A stretch of 9,771 nt of DNA from Pseudomonadota bacterium (GCA_017613855.1 JAGACY010000241.1:1-9771), one strand, 5' to 3'; counted from the first letter of the stretch, positions 1-6,645 are shown. Numbers and translations are program-made. The notes: generated from the letters alone by a model not told the origin.

Positions 1-2718
1 AGCAGCAAAAACAGCAGATTGATGATTTACGTCGGTACCGATAGAAAAAAGAGCGGCCATGTCTATGAAATCTGGGGCGTAAACCAGATTTACTGGCATC
101 CCAATTATGTAGATGCCAATAAGTCGGGCAATGACATTGCACTGATCAAGCTCAAAAATAAGATGACTCGCGAAGATGTCACGCCCATTTTGCCGCATCC
201 CAAATGGCTGATGTTCAATGACTATAAGATGCCGGTCAACATGAAACTGGTTGGTTTTGGCTACGATCATAACGGCGTGGCAGAAATCAAGAACCAAAAG
301 TTCATGCCCATCACTTTTTATTGCGGTGCCGGCAATCCGACGAATTCAGTCAACGGCTGTCCCCTGGCCAATGAAGTTCATGTCACGGGATGTCATCCTA
401 ATCCTTATTATTGCGAATCGAGAGGCTACGTCGATTATTATGCCAAAATCACGATGAGCTACGGTTCGCTTTATCACAGTATCGATGCCGGCGGAGAATG
501 CAACGGTGACTCGGGCGGCCCTTCTCTTTATACGCTGGGCGGTGTTCAATATGTTTCGGGCATCACCAGCTGGGGTGATCCCGTTTGTCATGGATTTAAT
601 ATCAGTACCGCAGTCTGTGACTATTATGACTGGATTACGACCATTGCGCCCGAAGTTGCGAGCCAATACAAAGAAATATGCGATAATGGCATTGATGATG
701 ACGGCAATGGCAAGATAGACGGCCAGGATCCTGCCTGTCTGTTCTGCGGCAATGGCATTGTCAATGTGGGCGAAACCTGCGACGGCACGCATTTTAGCGG
801 TGATCGGAAAACGTGTGCCGAATGGGACAGCATGCTCTATTCTGGCGGCAACGTCTCGTGCAACAAGGACTGTTCCGTCAACTTCGATAATTGTGTACGC
901 TACGACTATTGCGGCGACGGCAAACTCAAAGATAACGAGGAATGCGACGGATCTGTATTTTTGAATGGCATGAAGACCTGCATCGATTTTGACAGTGGCT
1001 ATACTTCAGGCGATCTCAAATGTACCTCCAGATGTGAAATTGATATCTCGGACTGTCGAGCCGATGCCAAATGCGGCGATAGTGTTGTCGAAGGCGATGA
1101 AAATTGCGATGGCAGCAAATTTTATAAGAACCTGACTTCATGCAATTCTATTTTCCCGGAGCTGTACGAATCCGGAAAAGTACAATGCACGAACAAATGC
1201 AAATATGACACGCGCAATTGTGTGGCATGGTGCGGCAATGGTTCGCTGAATAAGAAAGTCGGCGAAGTGTGTGATGGCGATAAATTTGGCGGTGAAACCT
1301 GCGAAACGCTCGTCGGATTGGGTTCAAAGGGGACACTCAAATGCGTCAGCGGATGTACCCAGATAGATACCTCTGACTGCTCCAAGCCTTTATCCTGCGG
1401 CAATGGCATCATCAACGAAGGCGAGAAATGCGACGGCAATGCATTTCCCGGCGGCAAAAACAAATGCTACGACTATGACCACATCTATGCAAAAGGCGTC
1501 CTCTCGTGCAATGCCAACTGCACCATCAATGACAGTATGTGTGAAGTCGGCACTTGCGGCAATGGTGTTCTCGACGAAGGCGAAGTTTGCGACGGAACCA
1601 AATACATCAACAAGCAATATTCCTGCAAAACCCTGTTTCCCGATCTCTATTCGAGCGGCCAGGTGACATGCAACGACAACTGTGAATACGACACCTCCGC
1701 CTGTGTTTCGCTTTGCGGCAACGGTTCTGTCAATGTTTCCAAAGGGGAAGTATGTGACCACGGCGCGACAGATAAGTTTACGAGCAGTACCAATACATGT
1801 GAAAAAGTCGTCGGAGCGGGTTCGACAGGAACTTTGATTTGTGCGGACGATTGTCTATCCATCATTACCGCAGGATGTTCCGAACCTGCTTTTTGCGGCG
1901 ACCATATCGTCAACAATGCTGAACAATGCGACGGGCCAGCCTTCCCCGGCAACAGAACCACCTGTGCAGCCTGGGACAGCATGTACGCCTCGGGAAATCT
2001 CAAATGCAACACCAACTGCACGCTTGATCTGAGTGATTGCACTTTGCTCAACAGCTGCGGCGATAACATCGTCAATGGGACAGAACTCTGTGATACCACT
2101 TCATTCCTGGAAAACAGAACGCTCTGCAGCGCATGGGACAGCCAATATGCCTCGGGCCGCGTGAGCTGCACCTCCTCGTGTGAGCTGGATTACAGCAAAT
2201 GCAGCAAAGACCCGACGATAACCGACGAAATCTGCGACAATCTTGTCGATGATGACGACAATGGCCTCATCGATTGTTATGATTCTGCCTGTGCTACCGA
2301 TGAAATCTGTAAAGCCGAAGCAGAATGCGGCAATGGCATCGTCGATGGTTATGAACAATGCGATGGAACATCTTTTCTTTCGGGAAAAACCCAATGCAAT
2401 GACTGGATGAAGGTCTTTAAATCCGGCACCGTCACATGTCATCCCAACTGCACCATCAATTATGAAACCTGCTCGACGAGTGGCACCGAAATCTGTGACA
2501 ACCAAATCGATGACAATGGCGATGGGCACATCGACTGCGATGATGAGGAATGTACCCATTCTGAAAGCTGTTCCGGCACCGTTCCTCCTGCAAATGCCCA
2601 CTATTCTGATTCCGACTGTAATTCGGCACCACTCAGCCCAGTCAATACGCCCCTTGCAGTCTTTCTTGGCATGCTTGGCCTGGGGGCTTTAATAAAAAGA
2701 CGAAAGCAAAATTCATAA
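1..2718 (+). CDS. Secreted S1 (chymotrypsin-fold) serine protease with ten Cys-rich repeats and a C-terminal sorting tail; 5' end outside window
   Basis: The frame is open from base 1 (SSKNSRLMIYVG...) to a TAA at 2716-2718. The TTG at 19 is only a computed start: by alignment with the paralogue at 3145 the window opens just after the TAAHC block, so signal peptide and catalytic His lie upstream. Visible protease parts are the catalytic Asp in GNDIALIKL (codon 133-135), the catalytic Ser in CNGDSGGP (codon 511-513), and SWG followed by CHGFN, ending in a YYDWI helix near 630. The position equivalent to trypsin Asp189 is Gly, so Lys/Arg specificity is not expected. Then follow an acidic EICDNGIDDDGNG loop, nine six-Cys repeats, a second acidic loop, a tenth repeat, a third loop and a Cys-helix-KRRK tail. 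The family calls are secure from these motifs. Function beyond a surface-exposed, calcium- or disulfide-stabilised protease is inference. The start, and any insertion in the missing N-terminal part, cannot be seen. Confidence 0.93.
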   Translation, partial: SSKNSRLMIYVGTDRKKSGHVYEIWGVNQIYWHPNYVDANKSGNDIALIKLKNKMTREDVTPILPHPKWLMFNDYKMPVNMKLVGFGYDHNGVAEIKNQKFMPITFYCGAGNPTNSVNGCPLANEVHVTGCHPNPYYCESRGYVDYYAKITMSYGSLYHSIDAGGECNGDSGGPSLYTLGGVQYVSGITSWGDPVCHGFNISTAVCDYYDWITTIAPEVASQYKEICDNGIDDDGNGKIDGQDPACLFCGNGIVNVGETCDGTHFSGDRKTCAEWDSMLYSGGNVSCNKDCSVNFDNCVRYDYCGDGKLKDNEECDGSVFLNGMKTCIDFDSGYTSGDLKCTSRCEIDISDCRADAKCGDSVVEGDENCDGSKFYKNLTSCNSIFPELYESGKVQCTNKCKYDTRNCVAWCGNGSLNKKVGEVCDGDKFGGETCETLVGLGSKGTLKCVSGCTQIDTSDCSKPLSCGNGIINEGEKCDGNAFPGGKNKCYDYDHIYAKGVLSCNANCTINDSMCEVGTCGNGVLDEGEVCDGTKYINKQYSCKTLFPDLYSSGQVTCNDNCEYDTSACVSLCGNGSVNVSKGEVCDHGATDKFTSSTNTCEKVVGAGSTGTLICADDCLSIITAGCSEPAFCGDHIVNNAEQCDGPAFPGNRTTCAAWDSMYASGNLKCNTNCTLDLSDCTLLNSCGDNIVNGTELCDTTSFLENRTLCSAWDSQYASGRVSCTSSCELDYSKCSKDPTITDEICDNLVDDDDNGLIDCYDSACATDEICKAEAECGNGIVDGYEQCDGTSFLSGKTQCNDWMKVFKSGTVTCHPNCTINYETCSTSGTEICDNQIDDNGDGHIDCDDEECTHSESCSGTVPPANAHYSDSDCNSAPLSPVNTPLAVFLGMLGLGALIKRRKQNS
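673..738 (+). other. Acidic MopE-like putative metal-binding loop (first of three in the first protease)
   Basis: Encodes EICDNGIDDDGNG followed by KIDGQDPAC. The alternating Asp/Asn/Gly pattern resembles MopE-type putative metal-binding motifs and EF-hand-like calcium loops. It sits exactly at the junction between the protease domain and the first cysteine repeat, so it may act as a rigid, cation-stabilised hinge. Metal binding is inferred from the motif only. Confidence 0.6.
745..2472 (+). repeat. Array of ten six-cysteine repeats (DUF4215 / Myxococcus-type disulfide repeat) in the first protease
   Basis: Units begin with CGNG or CGD at 745, 910, 1072, 1231, 1396, 1555, 1714, 1894, 2056 and 2326. 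Each carries six Cys with the frame CG(N/D)x...E.CD...C...G.(V/L).C...C......C. Three subtypes can be told apart. A has (W/F)DS.Y.SG and often CTIN. B has FP(D/E)LY..G and is exactly 159 nt in both copies here. C has V.VCD...CE.(L/V)VG.GS.GTL. The order is A-A-B-C-A-B-C-A-A, an acidic loop, then A. Such repeats are extracellular disulfide-bonded modules in myxobacterial surface proteins; their ligand is unknown. Confidence 0.88.
2227..2310 (+). other. Acidic MopE-like loop (second in the first protease)
   Basis: Encodes EICDNLVDDDDNG, LIDCYDSAC and ATDEIC, 28 residues with four Cys, placed between repeats nine and ten. It is the same length as the loops at 2488-2571 and 6100-6183, and longer than the loops directly after the protease domains. 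The second protease has only one such loop after its array. Confidence 0.55.
2488..2571 (+). other. Acidic MopE-like loop (third in the first protease)
   Basis: Encodes EICDNQIDDNGDG, HIDCDDEEC and THSESC, again 28 residues. It separates the last Cys repeat from the C-terminal sorting tail. A terminal acidic loop before the tail is shared with the second protease, although there the Pro-rich spacer follows it. Confidence 0.55.
2617..2715 (+). other. C-terminal sorting tail (MYXO-CTERM-like: Cys, hydrophobic helix, KRRK)
   Basis: Starts at the Cys of SDCNSAPLSP, continues TP then LAVFLGMLGLGALI, and ends in KRRKQNS. It matches the tail of the second protease position by position (SDC.S.PL.P..TP.A..LG.LGLGA...RR). 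In MYXO-CTERM-type signals an invariant Cys precedes a helix and a basic cluster; a membrane myxosortase cleaves there and the Cys becomes the cell-surface anchor. No such processing enzyme is encoded in this window. The exact subfamily of signal is uncertain. Confidence 0.75.
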
Positions 2719-2881
2719 CGGCCATTTCATCATAATATGGATATAATCAGATCTGCTGTACGAGAGATATTCTTCTTGTTTGCAGACAATCGCCATTGCG
2801 GCGCCAAACTCTAAGCTCCAGGCCTGAATGGCCATGATCGACAAACAACCTGTCTATGCTTGTATAACAGAACCTAATTTT

Positions 2882-2910
2882 TTGATAATAGATCTAAAAC
2901 TACATATACG
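2882..2910 (+). promoter_or_regulatory. Possible sigma70-like promoter for the second protease
   Basis: TTGATA at 2882-2887 (one mismatch to TTGACA) is followed after exactly 17 nt by TATACG at 2905-2910 (two mismatches to TATAAT). It lies in the most A/T-rich part of the intergenic region and would give a leader of roughly 225 nt. Such matches arise by chance in A/T-rich DNA, and promoter consensus in this lineage is not known, so this is tentative. Confidence 0.3.
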
Positions 2911-3082
2911 ACATATACAACACATGCCTACATTAGATCTGTTTACAATTATCCATACAAAATAAGCTTTTTTTTCCTTTAATTTGCAATGGACATTTGC
3001 TAATGCATCGTCGAATAGCAATGCCAAGGATTTATTCTAAAACCCGAAGCGGATGATAAATATTATTCATAATACAAGACAT

Positions 3083-3107
3083 GGAATAGTTTTTTCGACT
3101 CTATTCC
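3083..3107 (+). other. Hairpin in the leader of the second protease gene
   Basis: GGAATAG (3083-3089) pairs perfectly with CTATTCC (3101-3107) around an 11-nt T-rich loop, 37 nt upstream of the ATG. A short T run (3118-3122) follows after about 10 nt, too far away for a standard terminator. It could stabilise the mRNA or act as a weak attenuator. No role is shown by sequence alone. Confidence 0.4.
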
Positions 3108-3130
3108 CTGAGATTGCTTTTTCATTTTCG

Positions 3131-3136
3131 AAAGGA
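3131..3136 (+). promoter_or_regulatory. Ribosome binding site deciding the 3145 start
   Basis: AAAGGA lies 8 nt upstream of the ATG at 3145. That ATG is followed at once by a lipoprotein signal (MKKELLFSAIL...), so site and signal agree on the start. Confidence 0.7.
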
Positions 3137-3144
3137 AACAACAC

Positions 3145-3198
3145 ATGAAAAAGGAACTTTTATTTTCAGCTATTTTATGCGTTTTATTTGCTGCCTGC
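3145..3198 (+). other. Lipoprotein signal peptide (signal peptidase II type), Cys18
   Basis: MKK, then a hydrophobic LLFSAILCVLFAA, then Cys18 followed by Asn. Phe at -3 is tolerated but less common than Leu; Ala at -2 and -1 is standard. Asn at +2 would not be an inner-membrane retention signal under the E. coli rule, which may not apply here. Only 18 residues separate Cys18 from the presumed mature protease N-terminus at Ile37. Confidence 0.75.
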
Positions 3199-6100
3199 AA
3201 TGAGACCGACGCGCCTGAGCAGAAGAATGATTTGATTTCGCATGGCCATGGCATTCTTTATGGTACGCTGGCAACCGACGAACCTTATACCGTGTCATTG
3301 TTTAATTTGGGTTCATCTTCAGATTTCGAAAACCCAACGGTATGTGATGAAGGAGGTGTCAACTATTGCCAATCTGAGTTTGGTTCTCAGTGGACCTGCA
3401 TTACTGAGGAAGGAAATGAAGAGTGCTTTGAGAAGTGTTCATCCGAGGGGAAAACACGCTCGGCTTGTTCTGACGTCGGTTATAGTTTCGTCGCGTTCAA
3501 TCAAGTATGTACGGACTACGATGGTACACTGGTCTGGACTTTGGATGAGAGTTCTACACCGCTCTTTTGCAACAACAAATGCAATGCGGCAGGGACGAAT
3601 TGTGACGCCAGCGGATCAAGCCCGTATGTGTTATGCGACGAAGACGAGATGGATGAGTGCTATGATTATTACGGCTACGACTCGTGTGTTCTATCGCTAG
3701 AGGATTCCTATTGTACGACGACATGCACGCAAGAGGGAAAAACGCGCAAGAACTGTGAATCTACCTCGTGGGGAGGAACGCTTTATACAGAGAAATGTAC
3801 TAAAGTGGGAACTACGCTGGTTTACGTCGTAGAGAATGAAGCAGAATGCGTGAATGAATGCAATACCTCTGGTACCGGCTGTGATTCTGCTGGCATCGAA
3901 AAATCCCTTTCTAACAAAGAAGCCGTTTCGGGAAGTTCCTTCTGCACAGGCACACTCATCCATCCCCAGTGGGTTCTGACGGCCGCACACTGTGTGAGTG
4001 GCGATGAAAGCGAAAACAAAGACTTGCTCATCGGCGTCGGCAATAAGGAAACTGCGCTTGAACCCTTCGAGATTGCAGGCACCCAATATATCTATCCACA
4101 CGAAGGCTATGATGATTATTCGGATGGCGATGACATTGCCCTCATTAAACTAAAATCCCCCATTGACGCCAAAATTGCCGAGCCCGTATTACCACTGCCC
4201 AAATGGCTCGCTTTTAATTCGAAAGATTTACCAGCCAACATGGAAACCAGCGGATTTGGTTATGATGAAAATGGCGACAGCGGTACCAAAACCACGATGA
4301 GTCTGCCAACGACGGCCTACTGCGGTGCGTTTAATCCTTCGGATTCGACCAATGGCTGTTATGTTGGTGAAGTGAAAATCAAAGGATGCCATCCTGTTCC
4401 ATTTTATTGCTCGATGTATGGCGAAGCCAACGAAACCAGAAGCATAACCATTCCATACGGGACGATCTATGCCCCAATTGCCGAAGGCGGACAATGCAAC
4501 GGCGATTCGGGCGGCCCCACATACTATACCGTCGGCGGCAAACGCTACGTCGTCGGCGTCACGAGCTACGGGGATGCCCAATGCCGCGGATTCAATGTCG
4601 CCACTTCGGTCATGGATTATTACGACTGGATCATCGGTATCGCCCCCGAGATTGCCACTCAATACAAGGAAATCTGCGGCAATGGGCTCGACGACGATAA
4701 CAATGGCTATACAGATGACAAAGATCCTGCCTGCAAAAACTGCGGCAACGGCGTTCTCAATGACGGTGAACAGTGCGACGGTTCCAAATACCAGGATAAC
4801 AAAACGACCTGCGCACAATGGAATTCTTCGCAGTACTCCTCGGGAAATGTCTCGTGCAACTCAGACTGCACCATCAATTACAGCAAGTGCACCAAAGCCG
4901 ACTTTTGCGGCAATGGCATTATAGATTCCGGTGAATCGTGCGATCAGATGAAGTTTGAAGGTGACAAGAAGACCTGCGCGCAATGGGATTCCAAATATAC
5001 TTCGGGCAATGTCTCCTGCAAAAAAGACTGCACCATCGACTACAGCTCATGTGTTGCCGGCAGCAGCGAATGCGGGGATGGTGTCGTCAACGGGGATGAA
5101 GTCTGCGACGGCACGAAATTCCTCAACAATCGCTATGCCTGCAAGACCCTGTTCCCCGACCTTTATTCGGGCGGACAGGTTACCTGCACGAATTCATGCA
5201 CTTATGACACGACTGCATGCGTGGCCTACTGCGGGAATGGTTCTGTCAATGGAACCAAAGGTGAAGCGTGCGATCACAGCGCCAACGGCGACAAATTCCC
5301 AACGAGTTCCAACACCTGTGAAAAAGTCGTGGGCGCAGGATCGACGGGAACCTTAAAATGTGCCGAAAATTGCTTGTCCATCGACACCTCAGGATGCTCC
5401 AAGCTCGACTCCTGCGGCAATGGTAAGATCGATAGCGGCGAAGAATGCGATGGCTCGGTATTTCCAAACAATAAAACGGCCTGTGCCGATTTGGATGCGA
5501 GCTACATCAAAGGCGAAGTCACTTGCAATGCCAACTGCACCATCAACTATAAACTTTGCCAGGAAGCCCCATCTGCCGGTACCTGCGGCAACAACAAGAT
5601 CGACGATGGCGAACTCTGTGACGGCACAAAATTCTCGGGCAATAAAAAGTCCTGCAATACCCTGTTCCCCGATCTGTACGAAAAGGGCTCCGTGACCTGC
5701 ACCAATACCTGTGAATATGACACGTCATCCTGTGTGTCCTGGTGCGGCAACGGATCGGTCAACGGCAAGGTTGGCGAGGTTTGCGATCACAGCGCCGAGG
5801 GCGACAAATTCCCGACGAGCAGCAACAGCTGCGAAAAACTCGTGGGCGCAGGATCGACGGGAACCTTGATGTGTTCGACGGACTGCAAGACCATTATAAC
5901 CTCCGGCTGCACCGCGCTTGAAGCACCATGCGGCAATGGCGTCCTGAACGATGGCGAACAATGCGATCAAACGTCATTCGCCGATAACAAAACAGCCTGC
6001 GCCGATTGGAACAGCCAATATATTGGCGGCAATGTTCTCTGCAACAAGGATTGTACCATTGATTTTGGCATGTGCGAAACCGCCGGCGGAACCCCCCTCG

Positions 6101-6591
6101 AGATTTGCAACAATAAAGCCGATGATGACGATAACGGGCTGACTGACTGCGATGATCCTGCATGCCTCTCGGATGAAGGATGCAAGAGTTCACCAGAAAA
6201 TCCGGAAAATCCCAATCCACCGCAGGATCCAGAAAATCCCAATCCGCCACAGGATCCAGAAAATCCCAATCCACCACAGGATCCAGAAAATCCCAATCCA
6301 CCGCAGGATCCCGAAAATCCCAATCCGCAGCAGGATCCCGAAAATCCCAATCCGCAGCAGGATCCCGAAAATCCCAACCCGCAGCAGGATCCCGAAAATC
6401 CCAACCCGCAGCAGGATCCCGAAAATCCCAATCCAACACAGAATCCCGAAAATCCAGAGCAGGCAAAATCCAAAACTTCGAGCGGATCTGACTGTTCATC
6501 GACACCGCTTACGCCTGCCGGTACCCCAATGGCATTGCTTTTAGGCATTTTGGGGCTCGGGGCGATTGCAAGACGACGACGCGAGGATTAG
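3145..6591 (+). CDS. Surface lipoprotein S1 serine protease with a Cys-rich domain inserted in the catalytic domain, eight Cys repeats, Pro-rich spacer and sorting tail
   Basis: 1148 residues. Residues 1-18 are a lipoprotein signal (LFAAC, Cys18). ILYG at 37-40 and YTVSL at 48-52 match the IVGG...YQVSL start of trypsin. Residues about 56-265 are an inserted region holding two ten-Cys modules. The catalytic domain resumes at FCTGTLIHPQWVLTAAHC and continues to about residue 508. The triad is His282, Asp330 and Ser455 (GDSGGP), with oxyanion Gly453; Cys267-Cys283 and Cys451-Cys480 fit the 42-58 and 191-220 disulfides. Gly449 replaces trypsin Asp189, so the preferred substrate is not basic by this criterion. 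Downstream come an acidic loop (509-530), eight six-Cys repeats (from 533), a second acidic loop, nine nonapeptides and a Cys1117-helix-ARRRRED tail. It is a close paralogue of the upstream gene and is predicted to be exported and anchored outside the cell. The substrate is unknown. Confidence 0.95.
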   Translation: MKKELLFSAILCVLFAACNETDAPEQKNDLISHGHGILYGTLATDEPYTVSLFNLGSSSDFENPTVCDEGGVNYCQSEFGSQWTCITEEGNEECFEKCSSEGKTRSACSDVGYSFVAFNQVCTDYDGTLVWTLDESSTPLFCNNKCNAAGTNCDASGSSPYVLCDEDEMDECYDYYGYDSCVLSLEDSYCTTTCTQEGKTRKNCESTSWGGTLYTEKCTKVGTTLVYVVENEAECVNECNTSGTGCDSAGIEKSLSNKEAVSGSSFCTGTLIHPQWVLTAAHCVSGDESENKDLLIGVGNKETALEPFEIAGTQYIYPHEGYDDYSDGDDIALIKLKSPIDAKIAEPVLPLPKWLAFNSKDLPANMETSGFGYDENGDSGTKTTMSLPTTAYCGAFNPSDSTNGCYVGEVKIKGCHPVPFYCSMYGEANETRSITIPYGTIYAPIAEGGQCNGDSGGPTYYTVGGKRYVVGVTSYGDAQCRGFNVATSVMDYYDWIIGIAPEIATQYKEICGNGLDDDNNGYTDDKDPACKNCGNGVLNDGEQCDGSKYQDNKTTCAQWNSSQYSSGNVSCNSDCTINYSKCTKADFCGNGIIDSGESCDQMKFEGDKKTCAQWDSKYTSGNVSCKKDCTIDYSSCVAGSSECGDGVVNGDEVCDGTKFLNNRYACKTLFPDLYSGGQVTCTNSCTYDTTACVAYCGNGSVNGTKGEACDHSANGDKFPTSSNTCEKVVGAGSTGTLKCAENCLSIDTSGCSKLDSCGNGKIDSGEECDGSVFPNNKTACADLDASYIKGEVTCNANCTINYKLCQEAPSAGTCGNNKIDDGELCDGTKFSGNKKSCNTLFPDLYEKGSVTCTNTCEYDTSSCVSWCGNGSVNGKVGEVCDHSAEGDKFPTSSNSCEKLVGAGSTGTLMCSTDCKTIITSGCTALEAPCGNGVLNDGEQCDQTSFADNKTACADWNSQYIGGNVLCNKDCTIDFGMCETAGGTPLEICNNKADDDDNGLTDCDDPACLSDEGCKSSPENPENPNPPQDPENPNPPQDPENPNPPQDPENPNPPQDPENPNPQQDPENPNPQQDPENPNPQQDPENPNPQQDPENPNPTQNPENPEQAKSKTSSGSDCSSTPLTPAGTPMALLLGILGLGAIARRRRED
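3343..3882 (+). repeat. Two tandem ten-cysteine modules inserted in the protease 37-loop
   Basis: Unit 1 spans Cys67-Cys153 (3343-3603) and unit 2 spans Cys164-Cys246 (3634-3882). Both have ten Cys and share landmarks: CDE...C at the start, C..(K/T)C, then EGKTR..C, then C.....TLV, and finally C...CN..GT.C. They lie between the first beta strand (YTVSL) and the C42 strand (FCTGTL) of the chymotrypsin fold. The Cys order after the first two (C, EC, xxC, C, VC, aromatic, C...C...C) matches the tandem units of the gene starting at 6803, so they probably belong to one module family. Confidence 0.75.
4669..4734 (+). other. Acidic MopE-like loop after the second protease domain
   Basis: Encodes EICGNGLDDDNNG followed by YTDDKDPAC, at the same place and of the same length as 673-738 in the paralogue. 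The usual Asp after the Cys is replaced by Gly (ICGNG instead of ICDNG), and the conserved Ile before Asp is Thr. Cation binding may be weaker than in the sister copy. Confidence 0.5.
4741..6075 (+). repeat. Array of eight six-cysteine repeats (DUF4215 / Myxococcus-type) in the second protease
   Basis: Units begin at 4741, 4906, 5071, 5230, 5413, 5584, 5743 and 5929. Using the subtypes of the upstream array, the order is A-A-B-C-A-B-C-A, identical to the first eight units there. Both B units (5071 and 5584) are exactly 159 nt, as in the paralogue. The two C units share a 28-nt identical block (5327-5354 and 5840-5867), pointing to recent exchange or constraint. Unit 5 shares 23 identical nt with unit 5 of the first gene (5524-5546 and 1507-1529). 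Confidence 0.88.
6100..6183 (+). other. Acidic MopE-like loop at the end of the second Cys-repeat array
   Basis: Encodes EICNNKADDDDNG, LTDCDDPAC and LSDEGC, 28 residues. It closes the repeat array directly before the Pro-rich spacer and parallels the loops at 2227 and 2488. Asn replaces Asp at the first ligand-like position. Confidence 0.5.
6199..6462 (+). repeat. 27-bp tandem repeat encoding a (D/N)PENPNPxQ spacer
   Basis: Nine full 27-nt units plus a partial one. Units 1-4 read PENPNPPQ, units 5-8 PENPNPQQ and unit 9 PENPNPTQ, followed by NPENPEQ. Units 2-9 each start with GATCC, giving a GGATCC at each junction into them. Nearly all differences are at third positions or in the PPQ/PQQ switch, and each variant is clustered, as expected from stepwise slippage or unequal recombination. 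The product is an extended, Pro-rich rod likely to lift the enzyme off the surface before the sorting tail. The paralogue lacks it, so copy number is probably variable. Confidence 0.92.
6493..6588 (+). other. C-terminal sorting tail of the second protease (MYXO-CTERM-like)
   Basis: Cys1117 in SDCSSTPLTPAGTP, then the hydrophobic MALLLGILGLGAIA, then RRRRED. It matches the upstream protein's tail almost position by position. Cys1117 is the likely processing and anchoring residue if this is a myxosortase-type signal. That would be a second anchor in addition to Cys18. Confidence 0.75.
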
Positions 6592-6603
6592 ACTATCTCA
6601 CCG

Positions 6604-6623
6604 AGATGTTTTGCGGAACATCT
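6604..6623 (+). other. Small hairpin just after the second protease stop
   Basis: AGATGTT (6604-6610) and AACATCT (6617-6623) form a perfect seven-base stem around TTGCGG, 12 nt after the stop codon. No T tract follows, so it is not a terminator on its own. It may protect the 3' end of the message. Confidence 0.45.
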
Positions 6624-6645
6624 TGACAAATGACTGATTTATGGC

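Larger units (their letters stand above)
2719..3144 (+). other. Non-coding intergenic region (426 nt) between the two protease genes
   Basis: No convincing gene is present; short frames here lack ribosome sites and family features. The stretch is clearly richer in A/T than the flanking genes. It contains a possible promoter at 2882-2910, a hairpin at 3083-3107 and the ribosome site of the downstream gene. Small elements of unknown meaning are three AGATCT palindromes (near 2751, 2889 and 2935), a doubled ACATATAC, and a run of eight T at 2968-2975. No clear intrinsic terminator follows the first protease: GGCC-TGAAT-GGCC near 2821 has only a four-base stem and no T tract. Confidence 0.6.

Noticed and set aside
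19..21. TTG start for the first protease
   Set aside because: The frame is open to base 1, and alignment with the paralogue shows that the signal peptide and catalytic His must lie upstream of the window.
2745..2942. Three AGATCT palindromes as operator sites
   Set aside because: Spacing is irregular and the six-base palindrome is too short to claim a regulator; no linked regulator gene is present.
2941..2990. T8 tract at 2968-2975 as an intrinsic terminator of the first protease
   Set aside because: No stable G/C stem precedes it; only the AAGCTT palindrome and A/T pairs are available.
3880..3950. Idea that the second protease lost the N-terminal activation strand (no IVGG just before FCTG)
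   Set aside because: The strand is present as ILYG...YTVSL at residues 37-52, before the insertion, so the domain is interrupted, not truncated.
6199..6462. Possible CRISPR array
   Set aside because: Units are directly contiguous 27-mers without unique spacers and are in frame within a coding sequence.
5894..6548. Long antisense frames through the Pro-rich repeat, one with a collagen-like GFSGSCCGL pattern
   Set aside because: They are shadows of the 27-bp tandem repeat, whose period keeps all frames open. They have no ribosome site, signal or family match, and the sense frame is clearly the coding one.
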